The notes below the pieces were generated by a model. That model was not told the DNA's origin and made no database searches. It saw only the letters and a program-made list of their open reading frames with translations. Positions 60,601 through 64,000 of a DNA stretch of 64,000 nucleotides are shown here, one piece after another; positions within the stretch are counted from its first letter, which is position 1, and the number at the start of each line of letters is the position of its first letter. The stretch lies in contig JAWKQB010000003.1 in the NCBI GenBank assembly GCA_041390365.1, forward strand, positions 806,001 through 870,000. Reading direction: 5' to 3'. The DNA is from Syntrophotaleaceae bacterium (GTDB lineage Bacteria > Desulfobacterota > Desulfuromonadia > Desulfuromonadales > Syntrophotaleaceae). The position numbers and the translations under genes are program-made.

Positions 60601-61433
60601 GATCCCATGGCGATCATCACCCGCTCCGCTTCGGGATGCCCGCTGTAGTCGAATAACTGATAGGTGCGGCCGGTCAGATCGGACACCTTTTTCATGTTGG
60701 CCGCAACAATGCCGGGCAGGGCCTGGTACAGAGGGTTGATCCGCTCCCTGTTCTGGAAGTAGATGTCCGGGTTCTGCGCCGTACCACGGAGTTCCGGGTG
60801 CTCGGGGTTCATCGCCTGGCGCCGGAATGCGGTGAGCTTTTCGCAATGGACCAGCCTGGCCATGTCCTCGTAATCGATCACCGCAATCTTCTGCAATTCG
60901 TGTGAAGTGCGGAACCCGTCGAAAAAGTGCAGAAAGGGCAACTGCCCCTCGATGGCTGCGAGATGCGCCACAAGGGCCAGATCCATGCATTCCTGCACCG
61001 AACAGGAGCAGAGCAGGGCAAAGCCGGTCGGTCGGGCAGCCATCACGTCCTGATGATCGCCGAAGATGGACAGGGCCTGGGCCGCCAGCGCCCGCGCCGA
61101 AACATGAAAAACTCCGGGCAGGCACTCCCCGGCGATCTTGTACATGTTCGGCAGCATCAGCAGCAGCCCCTGGGAAGCGGTAAAGGTGGTGGTCAGGGCC
61201 CCGGCGGCGAGGCTGCCGTGGACGGCTCCAGCAGCGCCCGCCTCGGACTGAAGCTGACGGACGTCGATAACCTGCCCGAAAATGTTCCGCTTCCCCTCCG
61301 CTGCCCACTCGTCGGCGGCCTCGCCCATGTTCGAGGAGGGGGTGATGGGATAGATGGCGGCTACCTCGCTCAGAGCATAGGCTACGTAGGCCGCCGCCGT
61401 ATTGCCGTCCATGGTCTTCATCTTTCCGGCCAT
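57696..61433 (-). CDS. nifJ: Pyruvate:ferredoxin (flavodoxin) oxidoreductase
   Basis: A 1245-aa single-chain homodimeric PFOR, which oxidises pyruvate to acetyl-CoA, CO2 and reduced ferredoxin. The start at 61433 has AAAGGAG upstream and gives 'KMKTMDGNTAAAYVAYALSE'. 'YPITPSSNMGEAADEW' near residue 33 is the pyruvate-binding motif. Two 4Fe-4S clusters are near residues 689 (CIQCNQCSLICP) and 748 (CMGCGNCADICP). The third, proximal cluster and TPP site are near 814 ('GACSGCGESPYVKL') and 935 ('GGDGWAYDIGFGGLDHVL'), with 'YSNTGGQCSKATPLG' near 970. The last ~60 residues, rich in Pro, Asp and Gly, are an unconserved tail longer than in most family members. Confidence 0.95.
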   Translation of the reverse strand: MAGKMKTMDGNTAAAYVAYALSEVAAIYPITPSSNMGEAADEWAAEGKRNIFGQVIDVRQLQSEAGAAGAVHGSLAAGALTTTFTASQGLLLMLPNMYKIAGECLPGVFHVSARALAAQALSIFGDHQDVMAARPTGFALLCSCSVQECMDLALVAHLAAIEGQLPFLHFFDGFRTSHELQKIAVIDYEDMARLVHCEKLTAFRRQAMNPEHPELRGTAQNPDIYFQNRERINPLYQALPGIVAANMKKVSDLTGRTYQLFDYSGHPEAERVMIAMGSGCETIEEVVRHLNTSGEKLGVVKVRLYRPFDARALLEVIPPSARKITVLDRTKEPGSLGEPLYTDVCTAFVERGGELPELFAGRYGLGSKEFRPVHVKAVFDNMSGSKRKFTVGINDDVSGLSIPVGDPLATTPEGTIQCKFWGMGADGTVGANKAAIKIIGDNTDLFAQAYFAYDSKKSGGITVSHLRFGRQPIQSTYLVDDADFIACHQNSYVQIYDLLDGIKESGTFLLNSPWSTAEEMEANLPAAMRRKIAEKRLKLFNVDAIRIATEAGLGGRINMIMQTAFFKLSKVIPFDRAVELLKDFIQSEYGRKGEKIVKMNNDAVDRAIGSLVEISWPDSWQESSDERGLDFRLQQEMPDYVREVIFPILRQKGDDIPVSAFVPSGAFPMSTSQYEKRGVAINVPEWIKENCIQCNQCSLICPHGTIRPFLATDEEMKSAPETFETLPATGKELKGLNYRIQVYPLDCMGCGNCADICPAKKPALVMKPFVTQTDQDTNRAFAEKIGYKGHLMKRETLKGSQFQQPLLEFHGACSGCGESPYVKLITQLFGERMIIANATGCTSIWGASAPTAPYRTNHEGQGPAWNNSLFEDTAELGYGFVLAISQRRRQLANLMTRALEGQVEDHLREAMAGWLEHRDDPTRSREYGDRLKELLPREDDPLLKEIATFADLFTKKSIWAFGGDGWAYDIGFGGLDHVLSTDENINLLVLDTELYSNTGGQCSKATPLGSIAKFAAAGKGSAKKDLGRMAMTYGSAYVTSISMGADKNHTIKALLEAEAYPGPSLILAYATCINQGLRKGMSKSIEEMNLAVKSGYWPLYRYNPQLRAEGKNPFIYESKEPDGSLQDFLSGEVRYAALERTFPDRSKELRSRLEREIMERHEIYRNMADWRPYQGDTPPEGGRDRTHVPAAAGATEEPADICVTATSDARYSRPNSPEDTCDDGRAGIDKDMDDDKDHIGPGGKG

Positions 61434-61629
61434 TCCTGAAACTCCTTTCTCTCTGACTTGATTGAAGGATGCAGGCTGGAGATCGGTCCCCTGAAGCGGC
61501 AATGCAATTGATTTTCAAATGGTTTTTTAGATGGTTCTAAGAAGTTTATGTGGGGATGGAAGGATGTCAAACGGAATGGCCGTTTCTCCTGAATCAGGGC
61601 ACATCCTCTCTTGTTTTTAGCATGGGATC

Positions 61630-62169
61630 ATGGTAAAAGGTCTCTGCCGTTGGGCGTATATGCGTGAAAAGAGGGAAACGGCAAGGGTGGAACCGATCGA
61701 CAACCAGGATCAGGTCTTCATGGCAGCGGCCATGGAAGAAGCCCGGAGCGCCGCCGCATTGGGGGAAGTTCCCATCGGAGCTGTGATGGTTCACGGCGGC
61801 CGCATTATCGGCCGGGGGCACAATCTGCGGGAGTCGAGCAACGACCCGACCACTCACGCCGAGATGATTGCCATCCGCGAGGCCGCGGCGACCCTCAGTT
61901 CCTGGCGGCTTCTCGACTGCACTATCTATGTGACCTTGGAACCCTGCGTCATGTGCATGGGCGCCATCATCCTGGCGAGAATACCGCGTCTGGTTTACGC
62001 TTGTCGAGATCCTCGAGCCGGAGCCGCCGGTTCCATCTACGATTTTTCCCGGGATGAACGATTCAATCACCGGGTAGAGGTCGTAGAGGGTGTGCTAAGC
62101 GAGGAGTGCAGCGAAATGCTGAGCGGTTTCTTTCGGGAGCTGCGGGCCCAAAAGAAACAGCAATCATAA
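61630..62169 (+). CDS. tadA: tRNA-specific adenosine deaminase
   Basis: A 179-aa zinc deaminase that converts A34 to inosine in tRNA-Arg(ACG). The catalytic motif 'THAEMIAIREAA' near residue 76 (HAE) and the zinc ligands in 'LEPCVMCMGAIILARIPRLVYAC' near 102 (PCxxC) are intact; 'DPRAGAAGSIYDF' near 127 is characteristic of TadA. Its likely substrate, tRNA-Arg(ACG), is in this window. The start is uncertain: the ATG at 61630 lacks a clear ribosome site, and an in-frame ATG at 61660 would remove 10 residues that family members do not need. Confidence 0.94.
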   Translation: MVKGLCRWAYMREKRETARVEPIDNQDQVFMAAAMEEARSAAALGEVPIGAVMVHGGRIIGRGHNLRESSNDPTTHAEMIAIREAAATLSSWRLLDCTIYVTLEPCVMCMGAIILARIPRLVYACRDPRAGAAGSIYDFSRDERFNHRVEVVEGVLSEECSEMLSGFFRELRAQKKQQS

Positions 62170-62189
62170 AAGAAGTAAAAAAGACCTTT

Positions 62190-62277
62190 GGAGGGGTGTC
62201 CGAGAGGTCGAAGGTGACAGACTCGAAATCTGTTGTACCGCAAGGTACCGTGGGTTCGAATCCCACCCCCTCCGCCA
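62190..62277 (+). tRNA. tRNA-Ser(CGA)
   Basis: An 88-nt gene with encoded CCA. The acceptor stem GGAGGGG pairs with CCCCTCC (62267-62273), discriminator G. The anticodon loop CTCGAAA gives CGA. It has a long variable arm. Its 3' end borders the region of unrecognised, island-like genes. Confidence 0.96.
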
Positions 62278-62285
62278 GTAAAAAC

Positions 62286-62317
62286 AAGGGCTTAGCCGGT
62301 TTCGGTTAAGCCCTTTG
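62286..62317 (+). terminator. Terminator of tRNA-Ser(CGA)
   Basis: AAGGGCTTAGCC pairs with GGTTAAGCCCTT around a 6-nt loop, then TGTTCTT. It ends the tadA/tRNA transcript. Confidence 0.7.
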
Positions 62318-62390
62318 TTCTTCTCTCGCTGGTCGTGCTACCCTTCGTGCTACCTTTGGACCCTCGGTGCCCCCTTTCCTCTCCTGAAAA

Positions 62391-62420
62391 AGAAAAACCC
62401 CTTGGCGGTCAACCGAGGGG
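62391..62420 (-). terminator. Minus-strand terminator behind the 52-aa ORF
   Basis: CCCCTCGG-TTGACCG-CCAAGGGG (one mismatch) is followed on the minus strand by TTTTTCTTTTT. Confidence 0.7.
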
Positions 62421-62423
62421 CGG

Positions 62424-62582
62424 TCAAGTGTTTGGTTTTAAGTCGGGGTGTTCCGCCTTCTCAGGCGGTGATGGCCGATACTCTGCCAGCGGGGTATGTG
62501 TCCCGCTCTCGGGCGGTTTTGACCCATCCAAAATCGTTTCTTCTCCGACCGGGTAAAGTCTGGTCACTTTCGTTTTGGTCAT
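62424..62582 (-). CDS. Small ORF of unknown function in the island
   Basis: A 52-aa frame read from the minus strand, starting MTKTKVTRLYPV and ending HPDLKPNT, rich in Pro, Glu, Lys and Thr. GAAGGAGG lies 9 nt before the ATG and a terminator follows the stop within 33 bp, so it has the layout of a real short gene. It looks unstructured and no family is recognised. A terminator just upstream (62623) separates it from the next island gene. Confidence 0.5.
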   Translation of the reverse strand: MTKTKVTRLYPVGEETILDGSKPPESGTHTPLAEYRPSPPEKAEHPDLKPNT

Positions 62583-62622
62583 CCGTCGTTCCTCCTTCGA
62601 GGTAGTTTAACATAATTGCCAA

Positions 62623-62652
62623 GGAAAAAGGCCAGGGGACAGCCCCCGGCCT
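62623..62652 (-). terminator. Terminator of the island gene pair
   Basis: AGGCCGGGGG-CTGT-CCCCTGGCCT (one mismatch) is followed on the minus strand by TTTTCCTT, about 30 bp past the stop at 62684. Confidence 0.8.
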
Positions 62653-62683
62653 CAATTCCATTCCAGTCTTTTCAGCGGCCGCA

Positions 62684-63259
62684 TCAGGGGCGATGAGCGT
62701 TGAACTCGTCCCGAAGTTTCGCCTCGACCTCGGCCACCTCGTTTCGTGCATTGAAGAGGAAGCCGCGCAGTCCAAGGGCCTCCTCGACGAAGAGCTGAAA
62801 GTCGCTGGTTCCCCCCGCAAGCTGCCACGCCACGAAGGCTTGTTTGAGGGCGGTCAGGTGCGGCTTGAGCTGTGCGATTTTCTCTGCTGCGATAAGCCGG
62901 AACATGGCCCGCTCCCGGCGGCGCAAAACCCCCTGGCGGGCACGATACAGCTTCTCTTGGCTCCGCCGCGCCCCTGCCTCGGAGGCATCGACCAGCTCCT
63001 TTAAGCCGGAGACCTTGCGTTCCAGGTCCGAAATCTCCGTTGACAGCTTTTCCACGGCTTCAGGCCCGGCTCCTTCCTGCCCTTCCAGTAAATCCTTTTT
63101 CCGCTGCCTTTTCTCGCCCAGCCCCTCGAACTGCTGCTGGAGCTGCTGCCGGTAGTGAGCCGAAATTTTCCGAGAAGCAACCACCTTGCCCCGGATTGCT
63201 TCGACCTCTGTTTTTGCCGCCTCGAAGCTGGTCATGGCTTCCTTCATTGTGCCCGTCAT
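62684..63259 (-). CDS. Coiled-coil protein of unknown function (island/prophage-like)
   Basis: A 191-aa, almost entirely helical protein with strong heptad character at about residues 45-125 ('LSTEISDLERKVSGLKELV', many E/K/R/Q), then a folded-looking C-terminal segment ('FQLFVEEALGLRGFLFNARNEVAEVEA'). It has no signal or membrane segment. Its ATG overlaps the stop of the upstream gene (ATGA). Phage head or scaffold modules often encode such proteins, but I recognise no family. Confidence 0.65.
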   Translation of the reverse strand: MTGTMKEAMTSFEAAKTEVEAIRGKVVASRKISAHYRQQLQQQFEGLGEKRQRKKDLLEGQEGAGPEAVEKLSTEISDLERKVSGLKELVDASEAGARRSQEKLYRARQGVLRRRERAMFRLIAAEKIAQLKPHLTALKQAFVAWQLAGGTSDFQLFVEEALGLRGFLFNARNEVAEVEAKLRDEFNAHRP

Positions 63260-63876
63260 TGTTTTTTTCCTTTCTGAACGTAGCCTCTGGTTTTGGCCGC
63301 TTGAATCAAAGCCCGAATAAATCGAGGATCGGAGCCCATGCCCGCCTCCACATATTCAGAAATGGAGGGGATTTTCGCCTGAAGTTCGGTAAAGACTCGC
63401 CATGCCCCCGCCATAACGTGGGGAAGCTGCTCGCCATAGGTTTTTTCAAACTCCTCCCGACAACTGGCGGTCAATACCTCCAACGCCTCGGCGCTCCTTG
63501 GCGACCGCCCATAATCGTCGGCCAGGCAAAGCAACTCTTGAGCGCCGGTTTTCCCTATCTGGTAGGAAGCTAAAGCCTCTTGGACGGCCTGCCGCGCTTC
63601 TGCCAGCTCTCCCACTAGCTCCGCCTGCTGGTTGTATCGGGCCTCCCGCTCCCGCTGGTCAAAGAACCCTCCCAGGGCGTCCCCGTAATTGCCGTCTGCT
63701 GGGGGATCGCCACCTTCGCGATACATCATCTCGGCAGGGCTCGCAGGTTCCGCCGCTTGGGATTCCGTCCCGGCCGTCCCCGGGTCCGGGTTTGGAGGGT
63801 TTGTCAGAAAGCCCGGTCCCTTGCCGGGGGGCTCCTGTTCGGCCATGCTTGGAAACATGATTGCTGCATCATTCAT
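63256..63876 (-). CDS. Hypothetical acidic protein (island/prophage-like)
   Basis: A 206-aa protein whose first 80 residues are Pro/Gly/Glu-rich and probably disordered, followed by a helical domain (about 85-205) with 'ELVGELAEARQAVQEALASYQIG' and 'FIRALIQAAKTRGYVQKGKKQ' at the C-terminus. GGAGGG lies 8 nt before the ATG. It overlaps both neighbours, forming a tight minus-strand operon of at least three genes. Domain order is reminiscent of phage scaffold or minor head proteins. Function unknown. Confidence 0.65.
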   Translation of the reverse strand: MNDAAIMFPSMAEQEPPGKGPGFLTNPPNPDPGTAGTESQAAEPASPAEMMYREGGDPPADGNYGDALGGFFDQREREARYNQQAELVGELAEARQAVQEALASYQIGKTGAQELLCLADDYGRSPRSAEALEVLTASCREEFEKTYGEQLPHVMAGAWRVFTELQAKIPSISEYVEAGMGSDPRFIRALIQAAKTRGYVQKGKKQ

Positions 63877-64000
63877 TGGCCTGCCCTCCCGCCAAGCCGG
63901 TGCCACAAATCAAATCTTCAAGCGAGGGCCGGCATTCCACAACGGCGTTGAAATCCCGGGGGAGGATCTTCACCCAAAGCCGGAAAAATTCGCCGGGGTT
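63869..64000 (-). CDS. C-terminus of an unidentified island gene, cut by the window edge
   Basis: The last 43 codons of a frame that enters from the right edge: it begins NPGEFFRLWVKILPRDFNAV and ends AGGQANE before TGA at 63871-63869. It overlaps the next gene's start by 8 bp. The 'FFRLWVKILPR' stretch resembles a segment seen in some phage terminase small-subunit-like or DNA-packaging-associated proteins, but this is a weak resemblance. Confidence 0.55.
   Translation of the reverse strand, partial: NPGEFFRLWVKILPRDFNAVVECRPSLEDLICGTGLAGGQANE

Noticed and set aside
60373..61518. Second long minus-strand frame within the PFOR gene
   Set aside because: It is out of frame with the PFOR motifs and has no family features.
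62063..62287. Minus-strand frame covering tRNA-Ser(CGA)
   Set aside because: It is antisense to a complete tRNA and to the tadA end; such tRNA-antisense frames are frequent false genes.

Overview
The window looks like a stretch of chromosome from an anaerobic, menaquinone-using deltaproteobacterium, most likely in the Desulfuromonadia (Geobacter, Pelobacter or Desulfuromonas relatives). This is an inference from gene content: the futalosine route to menaquinone, a homodimeric pyruvate:ferredoxin oxidoreductase, a TRAP dicarboxylate-type operon, cytochrome bd, a sigma-54 promoter ahead of an outer-membrane porin, and abundant small palindromic intergenic repeats. No rRNA and no CRISPR array were seen. 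Genes are dense and lie on both strands, many with ATGA, GTGA or TTGA stop/start overlaps.

Layout. 0-10.8 kb is mainly minus strand: the 5' part of an exported protein cut by the window edge, a MarR regulator, cysteine synthase CysM, a long UbiD decarboxylase, two lipoproteins (one only 56 aa), and a porin. The porin has a sigma-54 promoter and a roughly 380-nt leader ending in a terminator-like hairpin. Then come dodecin on the plus strand, a TauE-type permease overlapping TcdA, and a TatD hydrolase. 10.8-16.8 kb is a plus-strand TRAP operon: two near-duplicate solute-binding lipoproteins, DctQ, DctM, a UspA protein, a DUF486 membrane protein, a CBS-pair protein and PpnP. 17-18.1 kb holds an FmdB zinc ribbon overlapping a queuosine-salvage protein. 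18.3-20.7 kb is cydAB. 20.8-27.4 kb is an RND efflux operon (NodT, MFP, AcrB-type) ending in its probable TetR repressor. 27.4-30 kb (minus) is miaA, a glycosyltransferase and a PilZ protein.

30.1-31.2 kb is a complete IS1595-family insertion with matched ends and an 8-bp target duplication. After it come pcnB, a zinc-ribbon TPR protein, hyuAB, and at 37.5-44.6 kb a menaquinone cluster: UbiD, CobO, two Slp-type lipoproteins, an MqnP-type prenyltransferase, UbiX, MqnE and MqnC. Then hisC-mutY, ribonuclease D, fumarase C (minus), an HD nucleotidase and serS. SerS is followed by tRNA-Ser(UGA), tRNA-Ser(GCU) with duplicated 3' ends, and tRNA-Arg(ACG). A group II intron sits directly behind the tRNA-Arg terminator. 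A small helical protein, a hybrid histidine kinase and a PFOR follow. TadA and tRNA-Ser(CGA) close the core region. The last 1.7 kb, behind that tRNA, carries unrecognised genes of phage or island character that run off the window.

How the parts relate. MqnE and MqnC make the early naphthoquinone intermediates. The UbiA, UbiD and UbiX homologues can supply prenylation and decarboxylation, feeding the quinone pool used by cytochrome bd. SerS lies beside two of its substrate tRNAs, and TadA (window-mate of tRNA-Arg(ACG)), MiaA, TcdA and the queuosine-salvage protein are tRNA-modification functions. At least four families of dispersed repeats (GTAGGGGC palindromes, a ~240-bp element plus GGACCTT heptamer array, a GTTGTCAGTGAAGCG element, GTGAGGAGTGAGG strings), an IS, an intron and two tRNA-associated repeat/island signatures show an active mobile and repetitive fraction. 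I found no clear unprecedented multi-gene system. The best candidates for a second look are the attenuator-like porin leader, the dispersed repeat families, the tRNA-Ser(GCU) tail duplication, the double-SBP TRAP operon and the Slp lipoprotein pair inside the menaquinone cluster.
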